Assembly (NCBI GenBank): GCA_905221605.1
Contig: CAJNDS010002493.1
Span: 60,001 to 92,500 of the forward strand
Reading direction: 5' to 3'
Source: Symbiodinium natans
Lineage: Eukaryota; Sar; Dinophyceae; Suessiales; Symbiodiniaceae
Length of the DNA: 32,500 nt
Shown piece after piece: positions 1 through 9,557 of this stretch. The position numbers and the translations under genes are program-made. The notes below the pieces were generated by a model. The model was not told where the DNA came from. It saw nothing but the letters and a program-made list of their open reading frames with translations, and made no database searches. The first letter of the stretch is position 1. Every line of letters begins with the position of its first letter.

Positions 1-21
1 TTAGGGCCCCTCCCAGGTTTC

Positions 22-97
22 TGGCTGGTTCTTAGTAGGGAATGTGGGGGTGAGGTACTATAGGGCCCTAATTCCCTCTGTCCCTACTAAGAGCCAG
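22..97. mobile_element. Palindromic MITE-like element, family A, copy 1
   Basis: A short imperfect palindrome. The left arm contains TTCTTAGTAGGGAATG and the right arm CCCTACTAAGAGCCAG, which is its near reverse complement. The centre is short and holds GGGCCC. The same arms recur at 11492-11585 and, degraded, at 1977-2096, so this is a dispersed family and not a chance hairpin. It has no coding capacity. A non-autonomous DNA transposon is the likely identity, but no transposase is visible in the window. Confidence 0.6.
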
Positions 98-169
98 AGG
101 AAGTGTTCGGGGTTTAGGGTTTGGGGTTGAGGAACCCTACGCCCTAAACCTTGCACCCAAAATTTGGGA

Positions 170-368
170 CCCTAAACCCCTAAACCCCTAAACCCCTAAA
201 CCCCTGAAACCCCTAAACCCCTGAACCCCTAAACCCCTAAACCCCTAAACCCCTAACCCCCTAAACCCCTAAACCCCTAAACCCCTAAACCCCTAAACCC
301 CTAAACCCCTAAACCCCTAAACCCCTAAACCCCCAAACCCTAAACCCCTAAACCCTGAACCCTAAACA
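170..368 (-). repeat. Telomere-type array, octamer CCCCTAAA
   Basis: About 25 head-to-tail units, most of them the 8-bp variant CCCCTAAA and not the 7-bp CCCTAAA that dominates the window. A few units carry CCCCTGAA or CCCCCAAA substitutions. The G-rich strand is the minus strand. A second octamer block lies at 12009-12145 in the opposite orientation. Confidence 0.9.
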
Positions 369-462
369 CTCCGGTTTTATGGTTGGGGTCTAAACCCCCT
401 AAAAGCCCTAAAGCCCCCCGGGTTCTAAGGCTTGGGGCTTGAGGGCTTTGGGGCTCGAGGTC

Positions 463-553
463 TCCTAAACCCTAAACCCCAAACCCTAAACCCTAAAAAC
501 CCTAAACCCTAAACCCCAAACCCCAAACCCTAAACCTAAAAACCCTGGGACCC
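463..553 (-). repeat. Degenerate CCCTAAA/CCCCAAA array
   Basis: Mixed CCCTAAA, CCCCAAA and CCCTAAAAA units. The preceding 369-462 is degenerate C/T-rich sequence of similar words, without a gene. Confidence 0.8.
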
Positions 554-641
554 CAAATCCCTAAACCGTTCGAGGGCTTCTGGGGGCCCCCCACCGACTG
601 GACGGGCGCAGAGACGAAGAGCAAAGCCTGGCCAGCAGAGG

Positions 642-819
642 GGTTTAGGGTCTAGGGTTTCGGGTCTAGCGTTTAGCGTTTAGCGTTTAGGGTTTAGGGT
701 TTAGGGTTTAGGGTTTAGGGTTTAGGGTTTAGGGTTTAGGGTTTAGGGTTTAGGGTTTAGGGTTTAGGGCTTAGGGTTTAGGGTTTAGGGTTTAGGGTTT
801 AGGGTTTAGGGTTTAGGGT
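642..819 (+). repeat. TTTAGGG array
   Basis: More than twenty TTTAGGG units, almost perfect from 686 onward. The left edge carries TCTAGGG and TTTAGCG variants. It is oppositely oriented to the arrays at 170-553, so the two face away from each other across about 90 bp of unique sequence. Confidence 0.95.
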
Positions 820-910
820 GGTGCTTGGAAAACGATGGGTTTGGGGCATACGGCTTAGCCTTCAGGGAGTGTTTCTGGGGCTTGGTGTCGTAGAAACTCG
901 GGAAAGCTGT

Positions 911-1006
911 TTGGGTCTTCACTTATACTGGCAGTCCTTAATAGGGAGTATAATAGGTAATATAGTCCCTATTCAGGAGCTGTTAGTATAAGGGGCAACA
1001 TCCCAA
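911..1006. mobile_element. Palindromic MITE-like element, family B, copy 1
   Basis: The left arm begins TTGGGTCTTCACTTATACT and the right arm ends with its near reverse complement, AGTATAAGGGGCAACATCCCAA. The inner arms hold TCCTTAATAGGGAGTA and its partner. Related copies lie at 3319-3420 and 24485-24607. The inner word CTTAATAGGGA resembles family A's CTTAGTAGGGA, which suggests the two families are related. Non-coding. Confidence 0.65.
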
Positions 1007-1190
1007 GCGTCCTACTTTGGGTCGAGGGGTTGGGGGGGTAGGTCGTTAAGTCGGATGGCAGTCTAGGATCCCACAATACCTTGTCGAAGCACGGGCATGC
1101 AATTCCCCTACATCATCGTTGACCCAAACGAACTCTGGGGCCCTAAGCCACAAAGCCTCAACCCTACTCGCAAGGCCTGCCTACGCTTGT

Positions 1191-1271
1191 CACCCTAAAC
1201 CCCAAACCCTGAACCCTGAGCCCTAAACCTAAACCCCAAACCCTGAACCCTTAACCCTAAACCCTAAACCT
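1191..1271 (-). repeat. CCCTAAA array, degenerate
   Basis: About eleven units mixing CCCTAAA, CCCCAAA and CCCTGAA. It directly abuts the 31-bp minisatellite that starts at 1272. The stretch 1007-1190 is unique sequence in which I see no gene. Confidence 0.85.
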
Positions 1272-1520
1272 GTCGGCACCGTGCTTGAGCCATTTTTGGC
1301 TCGTCGGCACTGTTCTTGAGTCATTCTTGGTCTGTTGGCACCGTTCTTGCGCTATGTTTGTCGGCACCGTTCTTGAGCCAGTTTTGGTCTGTCCAGACCG
1401 TTCTTGGGCCATTTTGGGCTTGTCGGCACCGTTCTTACGCTATGTTTGGTTTGTCGGCACCGTTCCTTACCCATTTTTGGTCTGTCAGCAACGTTCTTGA
1501 CCCATTTCTGGTCTGTCGCG
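1272..1520 (+). repeat. 31-bp minisatellite, about 8 units
   Basis: Eight diverged head-to-tail units of about 31 bp. Each begins with a form of GTCGGCACCGTTCTTG and continues with a form of AGCCATTTTTGGTCT. Unit 3 is shorter. The period is not a multiple of three, so all three plus-strand frames stay open and give overlapping frames of about 70 codons. I regard those frames as artefacts of the repeat. Inside some units AGCCATTTTTGGCT is self-complementary. Confidence 0.9.
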
Positions 1521-1976
1521 TTGTTGAGTGAGCTTGATGTTTTCTTAATGTTATGGGATTCCTTGGGTGGGTGGGTTTGTTCCGAACCCCCTAGTGCTAG
1601 TGAAAGCTAGAACAGTGACCCCCTAGACCCTAAACCCCAAAGCCTAAACCCCACTCAACTCTCGAAGGTCCGCGCGCCTGACGGAGGCAAAGCGTCAGCG
1701 CGACGACCTGCCACGGCTTCCTCACTATCCCCGCGATCCCCGCCTCGCCTCGACTCCTTGACTTTGGGGCGTAGGGTTTCGCACCCTAACCCCTAAAGCC
1801 TAAAGTTTGGGACCTTAGACACTAAACTCAACACCCTAAACCCTAAACCCTGGGACTCTACACCCGAAACCCTCCGTTTTGGTTAGGGCGGTTAGGGCTT
1901 TGGGGGTGGGCTTTTGGGACAAGGGGTTGCAAGGAGAGGGCTTCCGAGTTAACTAAGCTGAGCCCATGGCCTACTG
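1521..1976. other. Non-coding segment with scattered telomere-like words
   Basis: It contains isolated CCCTAAA words (1621-1655, 1787-1880) and GC-richer unique sequence around 1656-1760. I find no convincing gene, RNA or palindrome. Confidence 0.6.
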
Positions 1977-2096
1977 GTTCGTAGTAGGCTTCGGAAAGAA
2001 GGAATTAGGTACCCCATACAGCAGCCCCTTCAAAGGGTAGATATAGGGGGATATAATTAAGGTGCCCAACTCCCTCATTCCCTAATCAGCACCAGC
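1977..2096. mobile_element. Degraded family A palindromic element
   Basis: The left arm TGGTTCGTAGTAGGCTTC and the right arm CTCCCTCATTCCCTAATCAG resemble the family A arms at 22-97 and 11492-11585, with several mismatches. The middle is longer (about 60 bp) and includes an AT-rich core. Ends are approximate. Confidence 0.45.
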
Positions 2097-2160
2097 AGGA
2101 TGAAGGCTTGTAGAAACCCGAAAGCCTGGGCGACTCCGGCTATTGCTGCTTCGGCCGCGG

Positions 2161-2330
2161 CTTAGGGTTTAGGGTTTAGGGCTTGGGGTGGTTTATCTTT
2201 AGGGTTTAGGGTTTAGGGTTTAGGGTTTAGGGTTTAGGGTTTAGGGTTTAGGGTTTAGGGTTTAGGGTTTAGGCTTAGTGTTTAGGGTTTAGGGGGCTTG
2301 AGGGGTTTAGGGTTCAAGGTTTGGGGAGGG
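2161..2330 (+). repeat. TTTAGGG array
   Basis: About eleven consecutive perfect TTTAGGG units (2199-2272) flanked by degenerate copies with CTTAGTG and TTCAAGG variants. Confidence 0.95.
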
Positions 2331-2436
2331 TTTGGGGCGAATCCCCTTCTTAACGAGCCGGTTGTGGCCAGCAGGGCTGTCCGAGAGCTGCGACCTGAAT
2401 CACAGGCCAGCAAAATTGGGGGTTTCCGCAAATAGG

Positions 2437-2490
2437 GGTTTAGGGTTTAGGGTTTAGGGTTTTGGGTTTTGGGTTTAGGGTTTGGGGGTC
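2437..2490 (+). repeat. Short TTTAGGG array with TTTTGGG variants
   Basis: About seven units, some TTTTGGG. The following 2491-2856 is unique sequence. A 91-codon plus-strand frame (2482-2757) starts in this array and ends in another patch of CCCTAAA words. I do not recognise the product, and its ends are repeat-derived, so I do not call it a gene. Confidence 0.85.
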
Positions 2491-2856
2491 CCTTTAAGAG
2501 GATTCCATTCTATTTGGTGTCGAAAGAAGGGTACCCTTATTTTGGGAAACGCCCACAAAGCAAGAGCTGTGGGGCTTTGCAATGCAGAGCAGTCGAGAAT
2601 AAGGCGGGATTTAGTTGAGAGGTGCCTTCTAAACACATGCTCACGAGAGAGTTTAGTGACATTACGTCCTAGCTTTGACGAGAAGCTTTCCGGACGTCAT
2701 GTGAGTACTCGGGCGACCCCAATGCCTAAACCCTTAAGCCGCAACCCTACACCCTAAGCCCTATCAATTGAGGGGCCCCATGCCCTCACCAAGGGTTCAT
2801 CATCACTCCCGAAAAGCGAGGGGCTCTTGATAAGGACCTTAATTAGGGAGGCACGG

Positions 2857-2953
2857 TTTAGGGTTTAGGGTTTAGGGTTTAGGGTTTAGGGTTTAGGGTT
2901 TAGGGTTTAGGGTTTAGGGTTTAGGGTTTAGGGTTTAGGGCTTAGGGTTACCA
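2857..2953 (+). repeat. TTTAGGG array
   Basis: About thirteen nearly perfect units with one CTTAGGG at the right end. The following 2954-3297 is unique sequence with one further internal TTTAGGG patch (3153-3176). I see no gene there. Confidence 0.95.
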
Positions 2954-3318
2954 TAAGGGTTTAGGGCTTATGTAGCCAATAATGCAGCGCCCTTACGATA
3001 TGTGAACTGTGAAAACCCAAATGCGGGAATCCTCTCCTGCGCAAGAACATGGTCAGACTCTCTCTGTCACGAGCCACATGATTCGCATGATTCCGCATGA
3101 TCCAAGAAGTCATGCATTCACGCAGGAGGAACACAGAAAAAGATGGGCCCGAAGGTTTAGGGTTTGGGGTTTAGGGAGGAGGCACCAGAACACCCAGGGC
3201 CCAGGCGGAGGGCCATGACTCTCCGGTGGTCGTCAGCTGGGAGGGAAATGCCAAAATTTTGCTAGGTGAGCGGCTGCAGTCGGCACTTGATGCTGTTTCG
3301 GAGGTTTAGGGTTGAGGG

Positions 3319-3420
3319 TTGGGATGTTCCCCCTTATACTAAGAGCTCCTTAATAGGGAATTGTAGTACCCCCTGCTATATTCCCCATTAAGGACTGCTA
3401 GTATAAGGGGGAAGATCCTA
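3319..3420. mobile_element. Palindromic MITE-like element, family B, copy 2
   Basis: The best preserved copy of family B. The left arm is TTGGGATGTTCCCCCTTATA and the right arm is its imperfect reverse complement, TATAAGGGGGAAGATCC. The inner arms TCCTTAATAGGGAATT and ATTCCCCATTAAGGA also pair. Telomere-type words sit on both sides (3302-3320 and 3422-3455), so the element lies within a TTTAGGG patch. Confidence 0.75.
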
Positions 3421-3455
3421 AGTTTAGGGTTTCGGGCTTAGGGTTTAGGGCTTAG

Positions 3456-4052
3456 GGGAGGCTCTGGTAGATTCTCCAACAGTGCCTCTGCGAATGTTCC
3501 TCTTTGCTGGCATCCCAGCCTTTAGATCCATCAGCACCCACTGTTACATCGCAACACACCCAGGCTGCTTTTAGCATCTGTAGAACCCCCCCTGCTCTAA
3601 ACCTCAGAACCCTAGCCCTAAACTCCTAAACCCCTCAACCCCTAAACTCCAAACCCCCAAGGCCCCAAACCTTGCACGAGCCCCAAACTCCCCAAGCGGA
3701 AATTGGTTTAGGGATCCAAAATAAGACTCACCTACCTGCGTGCACTGCTCTACCCTTGAGGGTTTAGGGCTTAGGGTTTAGGGTTTAGTGCAAATGAGGC
3801 AGCGAATGCAAAAACAAAAAAACAAATTGAGGACCCGGGGAAGGGTGGTTCCTTTAAGTCAGGATCCTTTTGGGCACCATTCTTTCACATATGATAAAAA
3901 CACATGTCAGCTTCGTTCTTTCACGGCGGAATAAGGAGCCGGCCCCTACTCCATAACAACCAGGCGTTTCGCCAAGACACCAACTGTTCTTCACATGTCA
4001 AACAACATATTATTTAATCGAGAAGCAACTTTCAAACGTCACATTTGTGTAA
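3456..4052. other. Unique segment, nothing identified
   Basis: About 600 bp of mixed composition with minor CCCTAAA/CCCCAAA (3597-3680) and TTTAGGG (3762-3790) patches. No frame above 60 codons, no palindrome, and no RNA gene that I can support. Confidence 0.6.
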
Positions 4053-4563
4053 CACAACCCCTAAACCCTAAACCCTGAACGGATGTATACCTCATGGACT
4101 CCGGGGGTTTTTGGAGCCTCCAAGAGCCCCAAAGACCCCTACAACCCCCAAAGCCCTTCAAGCCCCAAAAACTCCTAAATCCCCTGAAGCCCCTAGAGCC
4201 CCCAAATGACCCCAATAGCTCCTCAAGTGTCGAGGTGGGTTAAGGCTTAGGGCTTTCCCCGAAAATCCCGAAAATCCCTAAAGCCCCTAGCTGGGTTGGC
4301 CTTTAAACCCTCTGAAACATGTTTATATATAGGGTCCCAGCCTAGCTAAAGCCCAAGAGCCGCCAGAAGCCCCTGAAGCCCCTAAAGCCCTTAGAGGGTT
4401 TAGGGTCTAGGGCTTTTAGGGTTGACCCAAAACCCTCAACCCTGAAGCCTAAACCCAACCCCAAACCCTGAAGCCTTCAGCCTAAACCCCAAAACCCTAA
4501 AATAAGAAATCCCTAAACCCTAAACCCTAAACCCCAAACCCTAAACCCCAAACCCTAAAGCCC
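4053..4563 (-). repeat. Degenerate C-rich telomere-like block
   Basis: A long stretch of diverged words such as CCCCTAAA, CCCTGAAG and CCCCAAA, with recognisable CCCTAAA arrays at 4058-4078 and 4432-4563. It reads as an aged array and has no coding potential. Confidence 0.65.
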
Positions 4564-4679
4564 TTAAAGCCCTGTCTTTCCTCGAAGCCGCGGGGTGAGA
4601 CGCTTGGGTTGCGGCGGTGGTCACCGGGGGCCCCCAAGCCGGAACTTCCTACTGATCCTGGGCAAGTTACAACAGGTTG

Positions 4680-4900
4680 AGGGATTTAGGGTTTAGGGTT
4701 TAGGGTTTAGGGTTTAGGGTTTAGGGTTTCGGGTTTCGGGCTTAGGGTTTAGGGTTTAGGGTTTAGGGTTCAGCACCACACAGACATACACGGGTATACA
4801 CCTGCCTTAGGGGTTTCAGGGTGTAGGGTTTAGGGTTTGGGGTTTTGGGTTTCGCGTGTAGGGCTTCGGGTTTTCGAATTTGGGGTTTTAGTGGGCTTTC
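4680..4900 (+). repeat. TTTAGGG array with degenerate right flank
   Basis: The clean array is at 4682-4770. After about 35 bp of unique DNA comes a decayed stretch with TTTGGGG, TTTTGGG and CTTCGGG words. Confidence 0.85.
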
Positions 4901-4997
4901 GGACCGAGAAGCGGGCGCCTTGCTTGCGAAATACTATGCGCCCGAGCATGGCGGGAAGAATTTACATGCCCATGTCTGACAGTTCAGTTCCTGATGT

Positions 4998-5058
4998 AAC
5001 CCTAAACCCGAAACCCTAAACCCTAAACCCTGAACCCTAAACCCTAAACCCTAAACCG
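4998..5058 (-). repeat. CCCTAAA array
   Basis: About eight units, mostly perfect. The stretch 5059-5361 that follows is unique. It contains a 14-bp perfect palindrome, AAAGGTTAACCTTT, at 5229-5242, and a second AAGGTTAAAGGTTATC word near 5273. No gene is recognised. Confidence 0.9.
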
Positions 5059-5364
5059 TTGCAACTGCGTGCAACTTGCCCAGCCTGTGAAGGAGGTGGC
5101 CATGCCAGGTATTCTGTTGCAGGCCCTGAACGCCGCCCATGCCTTTTGGCAGTTTTGTGTGAGGACCGAGAAGACGTCGCCCACGTCAGTTTGAGCATAC
5201 TCTTAGTTGTCCAGTACCTAGGGGAATTAAAGGTTAACCTTTAGGATTATCAGAGGATTGTATTGCCCCAAGAAGGTTAAAGGTTATCCACTCCACAACT
5301 AAGCACTGCAGGAGCTACCACGAGTTCTAGGCAGATGTGCTCCGGAAGCAAGACACAAACTTTC

Positions 5365-5391
5365 TAAACCCTAAACCCTAAACCCTAAACC
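5365..5391 (-). repeat. Short CCCTAAA array
   Basis: Four units. The stretch 5392-5867 is mainly unique or degenerate sequence with a 15-nt G run at 5675-5689 and no gene. Confidence 0.8.
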
Positions 5392-5867
5392 AAAAAAAAC
5401 CAAACCATGGTCATCAAGATAAGCGTCCCCTGAACCGTCGTCAGCCAGCATAACCACCCGCACCCCCCAAACTATAGACTCTTAAGGTCCTTTACCCCTA
5501 AGCCCCTAAACCCTGAACTTTAAAAGGTTCGACTCTGGCCCTAAACTAGGCAACACGAAACCCTAAACCCTACTTCCTTCAAGCCCCAATCCCTAGATGC
5601 AAAAGCTCACGGAAAGGCGGAGCTCGAGCGCTTGCAAAGTGCGCCCAGGAGCCTGCATAGTGCCGGTGCGGGGCGGGGGGGGGGGGGGGTAAGGGTTTAG
5701 GGTGTAGGGGTTTGGGGGCTTATGGGGTTTGGGGTGTGGGCTACCCTAAACCCGAAACCGTCAACCCTAAACAAACCACAGGAGTATGACATGTAAGTCT
5801 TCCGCATACTACGATACCCTACTTCTAGCTAGAAGAACTAGCAGTGTTGTAATGGCTGTAAATACCC

Positions 5868-5920
5868 CCTAAACCCTAAACCCTAAACCCTAAACCTTAA
5901 ACCCTAAACTCTAAACCCTG
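5868..5920 (-). repeat. CCCTAAA array
   Basis: About seven units with one CCTTAAA and one CTCTAAA variant. Then come about 90 bp of pyrimidine-rich sequence and the larger array at 6008-6167. Confidence 0.9.
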
Positions 5921-6007
5921 CTTCTCTTGCTCACACATCGTTGCCCTCTCCCCCCACCTCCACTGCCTCCCTGCTCCCCCTGTACGCCCTAGGCAGCCCT
6001 GGGCCTG

Positions 6008-6167
6008 AACCCTAACCCCTAAGCCCTAAAAACACCCTAAACCCTAAACCCTAAACCCTAAACCCTAAGCCCTCAACCCTAAACCCTAAACCCTAAACCC
6101 TAAACCCTAAACCCTAAACCCTAAACCCTAAACCCTAAACCCTAAACCCTAAACCCTCACCCTTAAC
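6008..6167 (-). repeat. CCCTAAA array
   Basis: About twenty units, perfect from roughly 6076 to 6155. It lies about 45 bp left of the family C palindromic element that itself contains CCCTAAA units. Confidence 0.95.
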
Positions 6168-6211
6168 CCTCACAAGCCAGACCCCAGGTCTAAACCGTAG
6201 CCGCAGCTCAC

Positions 6212-6369
6212 ACTGGGAGGTTCATGGTACTTACTAACCAATTATAACTGTACGCATAAGCCCCTTAAGTGCCCTAATATGCCAGTTATAAGTACAGTTA
6301 CCCTAAACCCTAAACCCTAAACCGATGTACAGCTATAACTGGTTAGTAAGTACCATGAACCTCCAAGCA
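6212..6369. mobile_element. Family C palindromic element interrupted by CCCTAAA
   Basis: The left end GGAGGTTCATGGTACTTACT and the right end AGTAAGTACCATGAACCTCC are exact reverse complements. The subterminal ACCAATTATAACTG and TATAACTGGTTAGT also pair. Between the arms, positions 6299-6322 are CCCTAAA units that no other copy of the family carries. The element was therefore probably invaded by telomere-type repeats after it inserted. Confidence 0.8.
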
Positions 6370-6442
6370 AGCCCCTTCAAGACCTCAACCAGGGCGGCTG
6401 GCCCTTCACAGCCTCTGAAACAGACGGTTTTGCTAAACAGAG

Positions 6443-6510
6443 GGTTTAGGGTTTAGGATTTAGGGTTTAGGGTTTAGGGTTTAGGGTTTAGGGTTGAGGG
6501 TTTAGGGCTT
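6443..6510 (+). repeat. TTTAGGG array
   Basis: About nine units with TTTAGGA and TTGAGGG variants. Confidence 0.9.
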
Positions 6511-6616
6511 AATGTTTCGGGCTTAGGGAATATCCAGAGGGCCGACCATGTCAAAGCCTAACCTGAACCCTAAACCCTACGAAAAACACGCCCTGAATCC
6601 CCGAAGCGCACTTGCC

Positions 6617-7053
6617 GAAATCCCTGAACCCTGAACCCTAATCCCTAAACCCTAAACCCTAAACCCTAAACCCTAAACCCCAAGCTTTCAACCCTGAAGC
6701 GCCCAAACCCTACACAACTACCCCCCGGAAAATGAAAACCCTTCAAAAACCTACTAAACCCCCCATGCTCGCCCCGCAAGGGAAGAAACACCCCCAACCC
6801 TAAACCCCCCCAAAAGTCGCCAAGCTAGAGTCCCAAACCCTGCCTAAACCCCAAACCCCAAACCCCAAACCCTAAACCCCAAACCCCAAACCCCAAACCG
6901 GAACCCATGAAAACGCTAACCCCCAAACCCTAAACCCCAAACCCTAAACCCCAAACCCCAAACCCTAAACCCTAACCCTAAACCCCAAACCCTAAACCCA
7001 AAACCCTAAACCCTAAACCGTAAACCCTAAACCCTAAACCCTAAACCCCAAAC
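6617..7053 (-). repeat. CCCTAAA/CCCCAAA array complex
   Basis: A CCCTAAA array at 6617-6683, a degenerate C/A-rich bridge, then a mixed array at 6838-7053. In the latter, blocks of CCCCAAA alternate with blocks of CCCTAAA. It faces the TTTAGGG complex at 7159-7540 across about 100 bp of unique sequence. Confidence 0.9.
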
Positions 7054-7158
7054 AGACCTTGTCAGCTGGGAGTTGATGTACCGGAAGTGGGGAAGTTCTG
7101 GGGTGCCGCGACGGCTTTGCCACGCCTCCCATGGAGTCCAGTAGCCCAAGGCACTGGT

Positions 7159-7540
7159 TGGGGTTTTGGGTTTAGGGTTTAGGGTTCAGGGTTCAGGGTT
7201 TAGGGTTTAGGGTTTAGGGTTTAGGGTTTAGGGTTTAGGGTTTAGGGTTTAGGGTTTAGGGTTTAGGGTTGAGGGCTCAGGGTTGAGGGTTTGGGGTTTG
7301 GGGTTTGGGGTTGAGGGTTTAGGGTTTAGGGTTTGGGGTTTGGGGTTGAGGGTTGAGGGTTGAGGGTTTAGGGTTTAGGGTTTGGGGTTTGGGGTTTGGG
7401 GTTTGGGGTTTAGGGTTTAGGGTTTGGGGTTTAGGGTTTAGGGCTTAGGGCTTAGGGCTTTAAGGGCTTTAGGGTTTGGGGTTTAGGGTTTGGGGTTTAG
7501 GGTTTAGGGCTTAGGGCTTTAGGGTTTAGGTTCCAGGCTT
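7159..7540 (+). repeat. TTTAGGG/TTTGGGG/TTGAGGG array complex
   Basis: One of the longest complexes. A clean TTTAGGG core (about 7197-7268) is followed by separate clusters of TTTGGGG, TTGAGGG and CTTAGGG. Variants are grouped together and not scattered singly. Confidence 0.95.
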
Positions 7541-7677
7541 AGAGTCTTAGAGTTTGGGAGAAAGGTACCCCTAACATCGTAAACCCCCCCCAAATGTCAC
7601 AACTCCTAAGCCCTGCGGCCCAGGCGCGACACCCGAAGCTGTGTCCATTCTGAGCTCCCTTCTGTTGTCGGGGCGCA

Positions 7678-7755
7678 GCCCCTAAACCCTAAACCCTAAA
7701 CCCTAAACCCTAAACCCTAAACCCTGAACCCTGAACCCTGAACCCTGAGCCCTGC
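7678..7755 (-). repeat. CCCTAAA then CCCTGAA array
   Basis: Six perfect CCCTAAA units followed by four CCCTGAA units. This is the same type of block homogenisation, here with the TTCAGGG variant. Confidence 0.95.
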
Positions 7756-7861
7756 TTCCAGGGCTTCTAGGAACTTCCAGGAGCTTCCAATCCAACAAAA
7801 CCCATCCGATGCCTTTCGAGGATTCTGGCCAGGGGGGGGGGGGGGGTGCTTAAGGGGGTTT

Positions 7862-8020
7862 GTGGTTTAGGGTTTAGGGTTTAGGGTTTCGAGGGCTTAG
7901 AGAGTTTGGAGGGTTTGGAGGGCTTGGAGGGCTTAGAGGGTTCAGACGGTTTGTGGGCTTGGAGGCTTGGGGTTTCAGGTCTAGGGTTTTAGGGCTTGGG
8001 GTCATTCAGGGTTTGGGAAT
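7862..8020 (+). repeat. TTTAGGG array decaying into GGCTTGGAG words
   Basis: Four TTTAGGG units at 7862-7891, then a series of about 10-bp words such as GAGGGTTTGG and GAGGGCTTGG up to about 7965. It is preceded by a 15-nt G run at 7832-7846. The stretch 8021-8397 is unique. It carries a 68-codon plus-strand frame (8071-8277) that I do not recognise and cannot support as a gene. Confidence 0.75.
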
Positions 8021-8397
8021 GGTGCTGTCAGCACTCTAAACAAAGTAGGGGGGGGAGGGCCTGATGGTCTGTGACGCTCGTCCACGTGGGCACGTCAAAG
8101 ATGGTGCTGTTTGGCAGCCTCAGGATTTCTGCAAGGCCCTGTACATTCACGGTCCGGGGCTTGGACATCTACGATCGTAGGGTTTGGGCAAGCGCAACAT
8201 GCGTAGTGAATGCTACCTGTAAGCTTGCAAACAGCAAAATCCTAAACCCTCAATCCCGTTTCCACCCTAAACACTGAACCCGAAAAGTCAAGCCTTTTCA
8301 ATAAACCACCCCTGCCCCGCCCGCCACGCCAGCCTCAAAAGCCCTGAGCCCCGATCATCGAAAGCGGCGGTACTAGGCATACCTAGGGTTTAGGCTT

Positions 8398-8458
8398 AAA
8401 CCCTACACCCTAAACCCTAAACCCTAAACCCTAAACCCTAAACCCTACACCCTAAGCC
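8398..8458 (-). repeat. CCCTAAA/CCCTACA array
   Basis: About eight units. The stretch 8459-8941 is unique or degenerate A/C-rich DNA (words such as CCCTACAAA and CCCTGCAAA around 8590-8645) without a gene. Confidence 0.9.
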
Positions 8459-8941
8459 ACCCCGAAACCCTTCACATTGAGGGACTAGGGACCGAGCGCT
8501 GGAAAGCAATCGGGTGAAGAGAAACTCATTCTAATCCGCAAACACTCGGGATAACGCGAGGAGTTCAAATTTCCACAACACCTAACCCTCAACCCTGCAA
8601 AGCCTACAAAAAACCCTGCAAACCCTATAAACCCTACAAACCCCAAAACTATGCAACAAAAACCTTTTACATCCTAAAAGCCTATGAACCCAGAACAAGA
8701 CGATGAGCCACTCAAGAACTGCAACGAAAAACGTGTACACCCCCTTAGAGGCAAACCTGGAAACCCCTCATCAAAACCTGGAAACAAAATACCTGGAACC
8801 CCCCTAAAAGCAGCCAAAAAAACAAACTCTAGAACCTAAACCCTTAAAAACCGAGGAACGGAAAAGCTGGAGCATCCGCGTTCTCCGCGAAGGTCCAGTC
8901 GTTCTCGGCGGCCCGAGCCTTTTGTTGGGGGTGGGGGGTTC

Positions 8942-9014
8942 TTTAGGGTTTAGGGTTTAGGGTTTAGGGTTTAGGGTTTAGGGTTTAGGGTTTAGGGTTT
9001 AGGGTTTAGGGTTT
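8942..9014 (+). repeat. TTTAGGG array
   Basis: Ten perfect units ending in one TTTCGGG. Confidence 0.95.
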
Positions 9015-9557
9015 CGGGGCTCAGACTGGTCTGGTGGGGTGGCTTAGGGTCTAGGGTCGTAGCAGAATTCCCGGCACTGTGGGACGCCACCATCTGGACC
9101 CATTGCGGATACTTGAGTGGAGTTCTTTTCGTCCAACCGCCATGCAGCGATATCTGCAGTGATCGGAAAGCCTTGTCATCTCCAACTGTCGCTTGCTGCG
9201 CAATATTGGACGCTTGTTCCGAATCACCAGCCTTGAATGTTCCTGGCCGCGGGCGGTGCCGGAAATCTGGGGTGCCGCTTTGCTTGCGCTCCTAACTCGG
9301 ACAACCAGTGGCATAGCTCTGAAGGAGTCCTCCCAGGCTGGACTCCCAGGCGTGAAGAGCAAGAACAATCCACAGAGTCGAACCCAAAATCATGGATCCA
9401 TCTGTGCGTCTGGCGCAGGAAAGGATCGTAGACATCTGGGACGGCGCAGACCGACGACCCATGTTCGGGCAAAGCCAAACAGCGTCCATGGCGACTTGGC
9501 ACCACTTTCGCGACTGCTGAGACCATGGTAACAGCCTCCGCATTTCAACACTCCAAG
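9015..9557. other. Unique segment with overlapping frames, unidentified
   Basis: About 540 bp without telomere-type repeats. A plus-strand frame of 112 codons (9193-9531) and minus-strand frames of 105, 100 and 98 codons (9051-9368, 9224-9526, 9292-9588) all overlap. Open reading in many frames at once argues that base composition, not selection, keeps them open. None resembles a family I know. It could be a decayed gene piece or an exon, but the sequence does not decide. Confidence 0.4.

Noticed and set aside
170-368. True chromosome end
   Set aside because: The array does not reach the window edge, uses an 8-bp unit, and is followed by dozens of arrays in both orientations.
1272-1310. Dinoflagellate spliced-leader gene
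   Set aside because: The similarity covers only the self-complementary core with an inserted T, the flanking leader bases differ, and no donor site or Sm-like site follows.
1285-1610. Three overlapping frames of about 70 codons
   Set aside because: They are readings of the 31-bp minisatellite in its three frames.
5525-5542. tRNA T-arm-like GGTTCGACTC
   Set aside because: No matching acceptor, D-arm or anticodon arm lies upstream; the preceding sequence is CCCTAAA-type.
8490-8575. tRNA-like AGTTCAAATTTCC
   Set aside because: No cloverleaf could be assembled from the upstream bases.
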